Shown one piece after another: positions 1 through 8,067 of a DNA stretch of 61,945 bases (position 1 is its first letter; every line of letters starts with the position of its first letter). Both the position numbers and the translations under genes were made by a program. Source of the DNA: Mycolicibacterium iranicum (GTDB lineage: Bacteria; Actinomycetota; Actinomycetes; Mycobacteriales; Mycobacteriaceae); contig NZ_JACHVU010000019.1 of NCBI RefSeq assembly GCF_014190915.1, positions 1-61,945 on the forward strand. Reading direction: 5' to 3'. The notes beneath the pieces were generated by a model. The model saw only the letters and a program-made list of their open reading frames with translations, searched no databases and was not told where the DNA came from.

Positions 1-249
1 ATCACGGTCGCTGCAGCGCAGCGCGGTGGTCAACACCCGTTTCCACGACGACTCGCCGAGGCGATGCGGTTCGGTCTCGGCACGCAGCCGCGCCAAGATC
101 TGATGTTCCAGCGCCGGCACGCTGCGCAGCACCGTCGTCACCTCGGCCAGCAGCCCGACCAGCTCCCGATGCGACAACTCCTCACACGCCTTGCCCAACA
201 CCGCCAGCTGCTCGCCGATCACAGCGACCGCCTCCGACACCACCTCCAT
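1..249 (-). CDS. DUF222 / 13E12-repeat family protein, N-terminal part (runs off the left edge)
   Basis: Reading leftward from an ATG at 249-247, the frame stays open for 83 codons to the edge of the window. It contains the 'LSHRELVGLL' and 'VPALEHQILARL' segments typical of the N-terminus of DUF222 proteins (the mycobacterial 13E12 repeat family), which usually end in an HNH nuclease domain. That domain would lie outside the window. The cellular role of the family is not settled; the nuclease fold suggests DNA cleavage. An SOS box lies only 3 bases upstream of the start, so damage induction is likely. The family call rests on a short stretch, so the start is less certain than the frame. Confidence 0.75.
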   Translation of the reverse strand, partial: MEVVSEAVAVIGEQLAVLGKACEELSHRELVGLLAEVTTVLRSVPALEHQILARLRAETEPHRLGESSWKRVLTTALRCSDRD

Positions 250-252
250 ACA

Positions 253-268
253 TCGAACACTAGTTCGA
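253..268 (-). promoter_or_regulatory. LexA-binding SOS box upstream of the DUF222 gene
   Basis: The sequence TCGAACACTAGTTCGA is a perfect inverted repeat of TCGAAC and GTTCGA with a 4-base spacer. This is the mycobacterial LexA consensus. It ends 3 bases before the ATG of the minus-strand DUF222 gene, so LexA would cover the transcription and translation start. The plus-strand operon begins 100 bases away and is less likely to be the target. Confidence 0.85.
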
Positions 269-327
269 ACCACCGACAAATCCGGCGCGCAAGCTAGCGC
301 TCACCCCTTGACCGAGCCGCAGAGATA

Positions 328-349
328 AAAGTAAAGTCACTTTTACTTT
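328..349. promoter_or_regulatory. 22-bp palindromic operator candidate ahead of the catabolic operon
   Basis: Perfect 8-base arms AAAGTAAA (328-335) and TTTACTTT (342-349) flank the spacer GTCACT. The palindrome stands out as A/T-rich in a G/C-rich genome and lies just before the ribosome-binding site (GAGGAG, 356-361) of the first operon gene. Its size and position fit a TetR-family operator. The TetR gene at 4769-5389 inside the same operon is the obvious candidate to bind it, which is an inference. Confidence 0.6.
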
Positions 350-367
350 CACTACGAGGAGATGGCC

Positions 368-1471
368 ATGGAATCATTCGTCCACCTTCGAAAAGGCAAG
401 ACGCCGAAGCGGATCCACGCAGACCTCGACGGTCTCAAGGACGACGAGCTCGGCCGAGGCGGCTTCGTCGGCCGCACCGCCAACATGTACCGACGCAACG
501 ATCCGACCGCATACCGGGCCGTCGGGCCACTCCGCCCCACTGACGTGCTGAGCTCCGAGCTCAAGCCGAGCGACTCGACCGACGCCCACGGCGGCCCTCT
601 GCTGATGTTCTCCAACGCCGACTGCCTGGTGCTGCTGTCCCGGCGCACCGAGGAGATGCCGTTCTTCGTCCGCTACGTCGACGGCGACCTGCTCTCGTTC
701 GTGCACCGCGGATCCGGTTCGCTGGAAACCGAACTCGGGCCGCTGGACTACCGGCAGGGCGACTGGATCTACATCCCGAAAGCCTGCACGTGGCGCCAGA
801 TCCCCGCCGAGGAGACGACGCTCCTGATGGTCCAGGCCACCGAGGAGTTCCGCGTGCCGCCGCCGGGCGCGCTGGGCCGGCACTTCCCGTTCGACCCGGC
901 CCAGGCCGTGATCCCGGAACCGCAACCCATCGACGACGGCGTGGGCCCGCACCACGACGGGGAGTACGAGGTCCGCCTGATCCACGAAGGCGGCCCGACA
1001 AGCCTCTTCTATCAACACCATCCGCTCGACGTCGAAGGCTGGCGGGGCGACAACTTCCCCTTCACCTTCAACATCGAGGACTACACGGTGATCGCGTCGG
1101 ACAGTGTCCACCTGCCTGCCAGTGTCCACCTGTTCATGGAGGCGACCGGGGTCTACATCATGAACTTCCTGCCCAAGCCGGCCGAGTCCGCGCCCGGCAC
1201 CGAGCGCACTCCGTGGTACCACCGCAACGTCGACTTCGACGAGATCGCGTTCTTCCACGACGGGTCCCTCTACGGCATCCCGATGCCCCCGGGTCTGGTC
1301 TCCCACGCCCCGCAGGGCGTGCATCACGGTGCGCCGGAGAAGGCGCGCGAGAGAGCACGACGCAAGTTCGACGAGTACGACCGGGTCGACTGGTCGGTGA
1401 TCGCGGTGGACACCCGCCGTCGACTGGTGCCGTCGCCGGAGATCCTCGCGAACGACCTGGGGCAGCACTAG
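368..1471 (+). CDS. homogentisate 1,2-dioxygenase-like cupin protein
   Basis: A 367-aa protein related to homogentisate 1,2-dioxygenase, the Fe(II) enzyme that opens the ring of homogentisate. The C-terminal part has the 'WYHRN' segment (His285, matching the iron ligand of the known enzyme) followed by Asp291/Glu292, and a later His313 in 'SHAPQG', so a metal site is plausible. It is shorter than classical HmgA (about 430-445 aa), and the His-to-Glu spacing looks one residue longer, so its substrate may differ. ATG 368 is preferred over ATG 362 because GAGGAG at 356-361 sits 6 bases before it; the earlier ATG abuts that site. First gene of an operon; its TAG overlaps the next GTG by one base. 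Confidence 0.75.
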   Translation: MESFVHLRKGKTPKRIHADLDGLKDDELGRGGFVGRTANMYRRNDPTAYRAVGPLRPTDVLSSELKPSDSTDAHGGPLLMFSNADCLVLLSRRTEEMPFFVRYVDGDLLSFVHRGSGSLETELGPLDYRQGDWIYIPKACTWRQIPAEETTLLMVQATEEFRVPPPGALGRHFPFDPAQAVIPEPQPIDDGVGPHHDGEYEVRLIHEGGPTSLFYQHHPLDVEGWRGDNFPFTFNIEDYTVIASDSVHLPASVHLFMEATGVYIMNFLPKPAESAPGTERTPWYHRNVDFDEIAFFHDGSLYGIPMPPGLVSHAPQGVHHGAPEKARERARRKFDEYDRVDWSVIAVDTRRRLVPSPEILANDLGQH

Positions 1472-2661
1472 TGGGTGGCGAGGCGACCAGGCACGAATAC
1501 GACCGCATCCCCTATCTGGTTGCCTATCAGAACAATTCCGGCGTCCGCGATGTCTACGGCGGCGTCGCGGAGCTGGTGGTGCTGGAGAGCTACCTCCTGA
1601 AACCGAAGGCGGTGGAGTCCGACACCGTCCTGGTGTTCATGCATCCGATCGGCGGCGGCGCGTATCTGCCGATGATCAACGCCCTGGCCCGAGCCGGCCA
1701 CCACGTCATCTATTGCAACAGCCGGTTCCGCGGCACCGACTCGGCGCTGCTCATGGAGAAGGTCGTCGAGGACCTCGGCGAATGCATCAAGGATGCCAAG
1801 AACCGGCTCGGCTACTCCAAGGTGGTGCTGGCGGGCTGGAGCGGCGGCGGCTCCCTGTCGGTGTTCTATCAGCAGCAGGCGCAACATCCGACGGTCACCG
1901 CGAGCCCGTCCGGCGACGGCCCGGACCTGACGACGCTGGGGCTCATCCCCGCCGACGGCATCATGCTGCTGGCCGCCCACATCAGCAGGCACGGCACGAT
2001 GACCGAATGGATGGACGCCTCCATCCTCGACGAGTCGGACCCGACGAAACGCGATCCCGAGCTGGATCTGTACAACCCTGACAATCCGAATCAACCGCCG
2101 TACACACCGGAGTTCCTGGCGCGCTACCACCAGGCCCAGATCGACCGGAACCGGCGAATCACGAAGTGGGTGAAGGCAAAGCTCGCCGAACTGAAGGCTG
2201 CCGGCCGGCCCGACGACGAGTTCGCCTTCGTGGTGCACGGCACCATGGCCGATCCGCGCTGGCTCGACCCCACTGTGGATCCGAACGAACGCATCCCCGG
2301 AACCTGCTACCTGGGCGATCCTCAGGTGGTGAACATGAGCCCCGTCGGACTGGCACGGTTCTGCACGTTGCGCAGCTGGCTCTCGCAGTGGAGCTACGAC
2401 GATGCCCACGGCGACGCCGTCAAGGCCGGCCCCGACATCGCCGTCCCCGCCCTGGTGATCGGCAACCTGGCCGACGACGCGTGCACGCCCAGCCACACCC
2501 GTCGGATCTTCGACGCGATCGGGCACCAGGATAAGGAGATGCACGAGATCGCCGGGGCGAACCACTACTACGCAGGACCCGACCAGCGCGACAAACTCGG
2601 CGAAGCCGTCGGCATCGTCACCGACTGGCTCACGCGGCACGGTTTCGCGAGCGCACGGTGA
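1471..2661 (+). CDS. alpha/beta hydrolase
   Basis: A 396-aa alpha/beta hydrolase starting at a GTG that overlaps the preceding TAG by one base. The nucleophile elbow is 'GWSGG' with Ser124. A likely acid lies in 'LADDACTP' and the His in 'AGANHYYAG' near the C-terminus, completing a triad. An 'HPIGGG' motif near residue 58 could form the oxyanion hole. No signal peptide is seen, so it should act in the cytoplasm. Lying between a ring-cleavage-type dioxygenase and a CoA-transferase, it may hydrolyse a ring-fission product or an ester/lactone intermediate; this is inferred from position only. It overlaps the next gene by 4 bases (GTGA). Confidence 0.8.
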   Translation: MGGEATRHEYDRIPYLVAYQNNSGVRDVYGGVAELVVLESYLLKPKAVESDTVLVFMHPIGGGAYLPMINALARAGHHVIYCNSRFRGTDSALLMEKVVEDLGECIKDAKNRLGYSKVVLAGWSGGGSLSVFYQQQAQHPTVTASPSGDGPDLTTLGLIPADGIMLLAAHISRHGTMTEWMDASILDESDPTKRDPELDLYNPDNPNQPPYTPEFLARYHQAQIDRNRRITKWVKAKLAELKAAGRPDDEFAFVVHGTMADPRWLDPTVDPNERIPGTCYLGDPQVVNMSPVGLARFCTLRSWLSQWSYDDAHGDAVKAGPDIAVPALVIGNLADDACTPSHTRRIFDAIGHQDKEMHEIAGANHYYAGPDQRDKLGEAVGIVTDWLTRHGFASAR

Positions 2662-3860
2662 CGACCGGACCGCTCGACGGCATCCGGGTGCTCGAGGTCG
2701 GAACGCTGATCTCGGGGCCGTTCGCCGGTCGGCTGCTCGGCGACATGGGCGCCGAGGTCCTCAAGATCGAACCGCCCGGCGCCCCGGATCCGTTGCGCAC
2801 CTGGGGTCAGGCCGAATTGGACGGGCACCACTTCTTCTGGACGGTCCACGCGCGCAACAAGAAGGCGGTGACGCTGAACCTGCGCGTCCCGCAGGGCCGG
2901 GACCTGTTCCTCGATCTGGTCGAGCGCAGCGATGTGATCGTCGAGAACTTCCGGCCCGGCACGCTGGAGAAGTGGGGGCTGGGCTACGACGTCCTCCGCG
3001 AACGCCACCGCGGCATCATCCTGGTGCGGGTGTCGGGGTACGGCCAGACCGGACCCGAAGCCCACAAGGCCGGCTACGCCTCGGTCGCCGAGGCCGCCAG
3101 CGGGCTGAGGCACATGAACGGATTCCCCGGCGGACCGCCGCCGCGCCTCGCCCTTTCCCTGGGTGACAGCCTCGCCGGGATGTTCGCCGCACAGGGCGCG
3201 CTCGCCGCGCTCTACCGGCGCTCGGTCACCGGCGAGGGCCAGATCGTCGATGCGGCCCTGACCGAATCGTGCCTGGCGGTACAGGAATCGACGATCCCCG
3301 ACTATGACGTCGGCGGCGTCGTCCGCGGCCCGTCCGGCACCCGCCTCGAGGGCATCGCGCCGTCCAACATCTACCCCACCGCCGACGGCAGCTGGGTCGT
3401 CATCGCCGCCAACCAGGACACCGTGTTCCGCAGGCTGTGTGCGGCGATGGACCTCCCCGACCTGGCCACCGACGAGCGGTTCGCCGACCACGTCGCCCGC
3501 GGCCGCAATCAGGACGAGCTCGACTCGATCATCGGGGCGTGGGCCATCGAACGCGAGCCGGCCGACATCATCTCCACGCTGTCGCAGGCCGGCGTCATCA
3601 GCGGGCCCATCAACACGGTCGCCGAGGTCGTCGAGGACCCGCAGCTGCAGGCGCGCGGCATGATCGCCGACCATTGGGACGAGCGCATCGGCCGAAACGT
3701 CAAGGGCCCCGGCGTCGTACCGGTGCTCTCGGAGACTCCGGGGACCATCCGCAGCGCCGGTTCGTCCCGGCCGGGGCAGCACAACGTCGAGGTGTACTGC
3801 GGGCTGCTCGGTCGATCCGAGACGGAACTCGACGCCCTACGACGGGAAGGCGTGCTGTGA
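2658..3860 (+). CDS. CaiB/BaiF-type (class III) CoA-transferase
   Basis: A 400-aa class III CoA-transferase, the usual length for one subunit of the family. The N-terminus 'GIRVLEVGTLISGPFAGRLLGDMGAEVLKIEPP' region (about 8-40) is the family's nucleotide-loop start, and Asp170 in 'LGDSLAG' is the expected catalytic aspartate that carries the acyl group. Such enzymes move CoA from a donor acyl-CoA to a free acid without ATP. In this operon it would activate the acid that the downstream dehydrogenase, kinase and lyase act on. Start and stop overlap both neighbours by 4 bases (GTGA), pointing to translational coupling. Confidence 0.9.
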   Translation: MTTGPLDGIRVLEVGTLISGPFAGRLLGDMGAEVLKIEPPGAPDPLRTWGQAELDGHHFFWTVHARNKKAVTLNLRVPQGRDLFLDLVERSDVIVENFRPGTLEKWGLGYDVLRERHRGIILVRVSGYGQTGPEAHKAGYASVAEAASGLRHMNGFPGGPPPRLALSLGDSLAGMFAAQGALAALYRRSVTGEGQIVDAALTESCLAVQESTIPDYDVGGVVRGPSGTRLEGIAPSNIYPTADGSWVVIAANQDTVFRRLCAAMDLPDLATDERFADHVARGRNQDELDSIIGAWAIEREPADIISTLSQAGVISGPINTVAEVVEDPQLQARGMIADHWDERIGRNVKGPGVVPVLSETPGTIRSAGSSRPGQHNVEVYCGLLGRSETELDALRREGVL

Positions 3861-4762
3861 CCGGACTGCCCACCCACGTCGACATTCGCGATGTGTCGAT
3901 GCGCGACGGACTGCAGATCGAGGCGCCGATCCCGTTGTCGGCCAAGCTGGAACTGCTCGCCGCGATCGCCGCCACCGGTGTGCGGGAGATGGAGGCGACG
4001 GCCTTCGTGTCGCCGTCGAAGGTGCCGGCGCTCGCGGACGCCGCCGACCTCGCCGCCGAACTCCACAACTTTCCCGGCATCGAGTTCTCCGCGCTGGTGG
4101 CCAGCCCGAACGGAGCGAAACGCGCCATCGCCGCGGGGCTGCGGTCCATCGAGTACGTGGTGTCCGCGGCCGACGGCCACAGTCGCGCCAATGTCGGACG
4201 GTCCTCGGCGGAGGCCACCGCGCAGATCCCGGAGATCGTCGCGATCGCCCACGACAGCGGCGTCACCGTCGAGGTCATCGTCGCGACCGCCTGGGACTGC
4301 CCGTTCGACGGACCGACTGCGCCACAACGGGTTCTCGACATCGTCACGGCGGCCGTCGACGCCGGCGTCGACCGTCTGGCCATCGCCGACACCATCGGCA
4401 CCGCTACCCCGAGGCGGGTCGGCGAACTGGTGGCGGCGATCCGTCCCCGGGTCGGCGCGACGCCGCTGGGTGCGCATTTCCACAACACCCGCGGTGCGGG
4501 GTTGGCGAGTGCTTACGCGGCCGTGGGTGCCGGTGTCACCCGGTTGGACGCTTCGGTGGGCGGCCTCGGTGGGTGCCCTTTCGCACCGGGAGCCAGCGGC
4601 AACATCGCGGTCGAGGATCTGGTGTACTTGTTGCGGGACAGCGGTATCGGCGTCGACGTCGACCTCACCGCAGCCATCGAGGCGGCCCGCGTGGCACAGA
4701 ACGCGGTCGGCCACGACCTCCCGAGCTCGCTGCTGCGGGCCGGCGACCGGATCCTCGGCTGA
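3857..4762 (+). CDS. hydroxymethylglutaryl-CoA lyase family protein
   Basis: A 301-aa TIM-barrel lyase of the HMG-CoA lyase group, which splits a 3-hydroxy-3-substituted acyl-CoA into acetyl-CoA and a keto compound using a divalent metal. Visible signatures are the metal-site start 'RDVSMRDGLQ' (11-20), 'GAHFHN' (metal-binding histidines) and the HMG-CoA lyase signature 'GGLGGCPFAPGASGN' with catalytic Cys240. Length matches the family. The substrate need not be HMG-CoA: mycobacterial homologues sit in many acyl-CoA clusters. Start GTG overlaps the CoA-transferase stop by 4 bases. Confidence 0.88.
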   Translation: MTGLPTHVDIRDVSMRDGLQIEAPIPLSAKLELLAAIAATGVREMEATAFVSPSKVPALADAADLAAELHNFPGIEFSALVASPNGAKRAIAAGLRSIEYVVSAADGHSRANVGRSSAEATAQIPEIVAIAHDSGVTVEVIVATAWDCPFDGPTAPQRVLDIVTAAVDAGVDRLAIADTIGTATPRRVGELVAAIRPRVGATPLGAHFHNTRGAGLASAYAAVGAGVTRLDASVGGLGGCPFAPGASGNIAVEDLVYLLRDSGIGVDVDLTAAIEAARVAQNAVGHDLPSSLLRAGDRILG

Positions 4763-4768
4763 CCGACC

Positions 4769-5389
4769 GTGCCGCCCGGACCGTCGGAGACGTTGAGCGC
4801 CAAAGGCCGTCAGACCCGTGACGCGATCGAGCAGGCGGCCCGCAAGCTGTTCGCGGAGCGTGGCTTTCACGGCACCACCCTCGGCGACATCACCTCGGCG
4901 GCGGGTAAGTCGCCGGCAGTGTTCTACCGCTACTTCGCCGACAAGGAAGACCTGCTGGCGGCACTGGCGGAGTCGTTCCTGCACGAGGTCGTCACACCCT
5001 CGGGGCTGCGCGTACCGCTGCCCGAATCCGCCGACGACGACGAATTCTTCACCATGGTGGTGACGGGCTACTGGACGATGTTCAAACAGAACATCGGGAT
5101 CATGATCGCCGTTGCGCAGCTGGCTGCGACGCAGCCACGGTTCGCGTCGGTGCAGAACGAGTTCCGGCGTTTCGGGATGGACATCGTGGCCGCATCGGTG
5201 CGGCGCGCCCAGGAGCAGGGGTACGCCGCCGAGCTCAACCCCGAACACACCGCGGCAGCGATCGCGCTGCTGTTCGAGAACTTCACCACCGTGTTCGTGG
5301 GGTCGTCGGGCCTCGGTTTCGACATGGACGACCGGGACGCCATCGCGACGCTGTCCCAGATCTGGAAGAAAACGCTGTACGGGTACTGA
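4769..5389 (+). CDS. TetR-family transcriptional regulator
   Basis: A 206-aa TetR regulator. The N-terminal helix-turn-helix is clear: 'AARKLFAERGFHGTTLGDITSAAG' followed by 'SPAVFYRYFADKEDLLAAL' (about 20-65). The C-terminal ligand domain is unremarkable. It lies inside the operon, 6 bases after the lyase stop, in the same direction, and is followed after 24 bases by the acyl-CoA dehydrogenase, so it is probably co-transcribed and autoregulated. The palindrome at 328-349 is its most likely target. The GTG start lacks a strong ribosome-binding site, so a start slightly downstream is possible. Confidence 0.88.
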   Translation: MPPGPSETLSAKGRQTRDAIEQAARKLFAERGFHGTTLGDITSAAGKSPAVFYRYFADKEDLLAALAESFLHEVVTPSGLRVPLPESADDDEFFTMVVTGYWTMFKQNIGIMIAVAQLAATQPRFASVQNEFRRFGMDIVAASVRRAQEQGYAAELNPEHTAAAIALLFENFTTVFVGSSGLGFDMDDRDAIATLSQIWKKTLYGY

Positions 5390-5413
5390 CCGAAGTCGTT
5401 CAAAGGAGAACCA

Positions 5414-6655
5414 GTGGATTTCAGCCTTCCCGACCACCTGCCGGGCCTTCTCGCCGAGATGGACGCGTTCATCGACGCCGAGATCACACCGCTGGAACGG
5501 GAACACATCCAGTACTTCGACAAACGCCGCGAGCACGCCCGCACCGACTGGGACAACGGCGGCGTCCCCCGGCGGGAATGGGAAGACCTGCTCGGTGAGA
5601 TGCGCCGGCGCGCGGACGCCGCCGGGTGGCTGAGATACGGCCTCCCGTCGCAGTTCGGCGGGCGCGACGGCAGCAACATCGACATGGCCGTCATCCGCGA
5701 GCATCTGGCCCACAAAGGTCTGGGCCTGCACAACGACCTGCAGGATGAATCGTCGATCGTCGGCAATTTCCCGCAGGTGATCATGATGGACAAGTTCGGC
5801 ACCGAGGACCAGAAGCGGGAGTGGACCGACGCGCTGATCACCGGTGAACGGTCCATGGCCTTCGGGCTGACCGAGCCCAATCACGGGTCGGACGCCACCT
5901 GGCTGGAGACCACCGCCGTCGCCGACGGAAGCGATTGGGTCATCAACGGCGCGAAGCGATTCAACACCGGTGTGCATCGCGCCACCCATGACCTGGTGTT
6001 CGCCCGAACCTCCGGCGATCCGGGACAGGCCCGCGGCATCACCGCGTTCCTGGTGCCCACCGACGCGCCGGGATTCACGGTGCCCTACTACTGGTGGACG
6101 TTCAACATGCCCACCGACCATGCCGAGGTGGAGTTGCAGAACGTCCGCGTCCCGTCCGATGCGATCCTCGGGGAGGTGGACCGGGGCCTGGAAGTCGGAC
6201 AGACCTTTTTGCACGAGAACAGGATCCGTCAGGCGGCGTCCAGCCTGGGCGCGGCGCAGTACTGCATCGACAGGGCCGTCGCCTACGCCAACGACCGGAA
6301 GGTGTTCGGCAAGCCGCTTTCAACGAACCAGGCCGTGCAGTGGCCACTGGTCGAGCTGCAGACCGAAGCCCAGATGGTGCGTCTGCTGGTGCGTTTCGCC
6401 GCATCCGAGCTCGACCGCAACCACCACATGGAAGTGTCCGACAAGGTATCGATGGCCAATTACCGGGCCAACCGGCTGGTGTGCGAGGCCGCCGACCGCG
6501 CGATGCAGGTCTTCGGAGGGGTGGGCTACAGCCGGCACGAGCCGTTCGAGCACATCTACCGGCACCACCGCCGCTACCGCATCACCGAGGGCGCCGAGGA
6601 GATCCAGATCCGGCGGGTGGCGCAACGTCTCTTCGGGTTCGGGCGGCGGTCGTGA
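5414..6655 (+). CDS. acyl-CoA dehydrogenase family protein
   Basis: A 413-aa flavoprotein of the acyl-CoA dehydrogenase family. The FAD/substrate loops 'AFGLTEPNHGSDA' and 'QVFGGVGYS' are present, and 'RITEGAEEIQ' carries the usual catalytic Glu (Glu392). A good ribosome-binding site (AAAGGAGAA, about 5400-5408) precedes the GTG. It is followed by a kinase-like gene and a small protein, an arrangement like that of the 4-hydroxyacyl-CoA module (LvaC beside LvaA/LvaB) and of the fused mammalian ACAD10/ACAD11 enzymes. It may therefore eliminate phosphate from a 4-phosphoacyl-CoA rather than desaturate. That role is inferred. Confidence 0.9.
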   Translation: MDFSLPDHLPGLLAEMDAFIDAEITPLEREHIQYFDKRREHARTDWDNGGVPRREWEDLLGEMRRRADAAGWLRYGLPSQFGGRDGSNIDMAVIREHLAHKGLGLHNDLQDESSIVGNFPQVIMMDKFGTEDQKREWTDALITGERSMAFGLTEPNHGSDATWLETTAVADGSDWVINGAKRFNTGVHRATHDLVFARTSGDPGQARGITAFLVPTDAPGFTVPYYWWTFNMPTDHAEVELQNVRVPSDAILGEVDRGLEVGQTFLHENRIRQAASSLGAAQYCIDRAVAYANDRKVFGKPLSTNQAVQWPLVELQTEAQMVRLLVRFAASELDRNHHMEVSDKVSMANYRANRLVCEAADRAMQVFGGVGYSRHEPFEHIYRHHRRYRITEGAEEIQIRRVAQRLFGFGRRS

Positions 6656-6685
6656 GCGCTGCACCGGCGAGGGGAAGGTGACTGG

Positions 6686-7657
6686 GTGACCACCGAACTG
6701 ACGCAGGCTCTCGAACACGTCCTGCAGCCCGTGCTCGGGGATGTCGCCGTCGTCGACCTGAAACGTCTGACCGGTGGGGCGAGCAGAACCACCTGGGCGT
6801 TCACCTGCACGGGCGCCGAGGGGTCCCGCCGGCTGATCCTGCGGACCGGTGCCCGCGACGACATCCATGCCAGCATGGAACTCGAAGCCAAGGTGCAGCA
6901 GCGCGCGGCCGAAGCGGGTGCACCCGTCCCCCACATCCTGACCGCCGACAATTCAGTTGAGGCGGTGGGCAATCCGTTCCTGATCTGCGATGCCATCGAC
7001 GGGGAGACGATCGTCCGCCGAATCTTCCGGATGCTCGACGAGGCAGGGCGGGCCCGTCTGCTCGGGCAGTGCGCCACGGCCCTGGCGGACGTCCACCGGG
7101 CGGACCCCGACGGCATCGGCCTGACCGCACCCGACGAGCTGGCGGGCTGGCGCACCCGGCTCGACGAGATCGGCGACACCACCGCGACATTCGAGTGGAC
7201 CTTCCGGCGGTTGGCCGAGGAGCGGCCCGCCCCCTCACCGATGGGTGTCGTGCACGGTGACTTCCGGATGGGGAATCTGATCGTCGACGACTCCGGCCTG
7301 GCCGCGGTCCTGGACTGGGAACTGACCCATATCGGGGAGAGCTACGAGGATCTCGCATGGTTCTGCATCCGGGCGTGGCGGTTCGGCGCTCCCGAGTCAC
7401 AGGGCGCCGGCGGGCTGGGCAGCGTCGAGACGTTCCTGCAGGCCTACGAGCAGGCGTCGGGAACGGCACTGGATCGTCGCGTGTTTCGCTGGTGGCTCAC
7501 GGTGGCCACGCTGCGATGGGGGGTCATCTGCCGGCACCAGGCGGAACGGCATCTGTCCGGAGAGACACCGTCTGTCGAGCTGGCCGCGATCGGTCGTCGC
7601 GTCAGCGAGACGGAGTGGGACCTGCTCGATCTGCTCACCGGAAAAGGACCGCGATGA
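6686..7657 (+). CDS. aminoglycoside-phosphotransferase-fold kinase, candidate hydroxyacyl-CoA kinase
   Basis: A 323-aa protein of the APH/choline-kinase fold. 'VVHGDFRMGNLIV' gives the catalytic-loop Asp192 and Asn197, and 'VLDWEL' gives the metal-binding Asp210. Such stand-alone kinases next to acyl-CoA dehydrogenases resemble LvaA and the kinase domain of ACAD10/11, which phosphorylate the 4-hydroxyl of 4-hydroxyacyl-CoA. Antibiotic resistance is unlikely given the operon. GGGGAAGG at 6671-6678 precedes the GTG. The stop overlaps the next ATG by 4 bases, so the two proteins are probably made in a fixed ratio. Confidence 0.82.
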   Translation: MTTELTQALEHVLQPVLGDVAVVDLKRLTGGASRTTWAFTCTGAEGSRRLILRTGARDDIHASMELEAKVQQRAAEAGAPVPHILTADNSVEAVGNPFLICDAIDGETIVRRIFRMLDEAGRARLLGQCATALADVHRADPDGIGLTAPDELAGWRTRLDEIGDTTATFEWTFRRLAEERPAPSPMGVVHGDFRMGNLIVDDSGLAAVLDWELTHIGESYEDLAWFCIRAWRFGAPESQGAGGLGSVETFLQAYEQASGTALDRRVFRWWLTVATLRWGVICRHQAERHLSGETPSVELAAIGRRVSETEWDLLDLLTGKGPR

Positions 7658-7992
7658 GCGAACTCACGGGACGACCGACCTCCGCGGAACTCGTTGCCGC
7701 CGTGGCGGATTTCCTCGACAACGACGTCCGCGCCGCCGGGGGGCAGATCGGCTTTCATGCCCGGGTCGCCGCGAACGTCCTGCGGATCGTCGAACGCGAA
7801 CTGCTCGACCGGACCGCCGAGACGGTGCGCGAATCGTTCGACGGTCTCGGCGTCGACGACGAGGCGTCGCTCGCCCAGGCGATCCGAGAGGGTCGGCTCG
7901 ACGATCGTCCCGAGGACGTGCTGCGGGTGCTTCGCACGCTGGTCCGGCACCGGCTGTCGATCGACCACCCGGGTTATGCCGACGAGCGATGA
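7654..7992 (+). CDS. DUF6285-like small protein, possible LvaB-type helper of the kinase
   Basis: A 112-aa, mostly helical protein with no signal or membrane segment. The stretch 'AAVADFLDNDV' followed by 'FHARVAANVLRIVEREL' is what I recognise as a DUF6285-type protein. Its size (about 12 kDa), its 4-base overlap with the kinase gene and the nearby acyl-CoA dehydrogenase match the position of LvaB, the small partner that LvaA needs in levulinate/4-hydroxyvalerate catabolism. The identification with LvaB rests on memory and gene order, not on an alignment. It is the last gene of the operon. Confidence 0.7.
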   Translation: MSELTGRPTSAELVAAVADFLDNDVRAAGGQIGFHARVAANVLRIVERELLDRTAETVRESFDGLGVDDEASLAQAIREGRLDDRPEDVLRVLRTLVRHRLSIDHPGYADER

Positions 7993-8067
7993 GCGCTCCG
8001 GCGGCCATCTGCGTCGGCCGCCCCGGCGGGTAGCGCAGCTCCGTGCGCCCCGGCCGGGGATTCACGG

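Noticed and set aside
64..297. A plus-strand frame of 77 codons at the left edge
   Set aside because: It is antisense to the DUF222 gene and crosses the SOS box; the minus-strand frame has the family motifs.
3509..6214. A 901-codon open frame on the minus strand
   Set aside because: It is antisense to the CoA-transferase, lyase, TetR and acyl-CoA dehydrogenase genes and has the same composition artefact.
6686..7657. Aminoglycoside resistance as the role of the APH-fold kinase
   Set aside because: Operon context with CoA enzymes and a DUF6285-like partner points to hydroxyacyl-CoA metabolism; the fold alone does not imply resistance.
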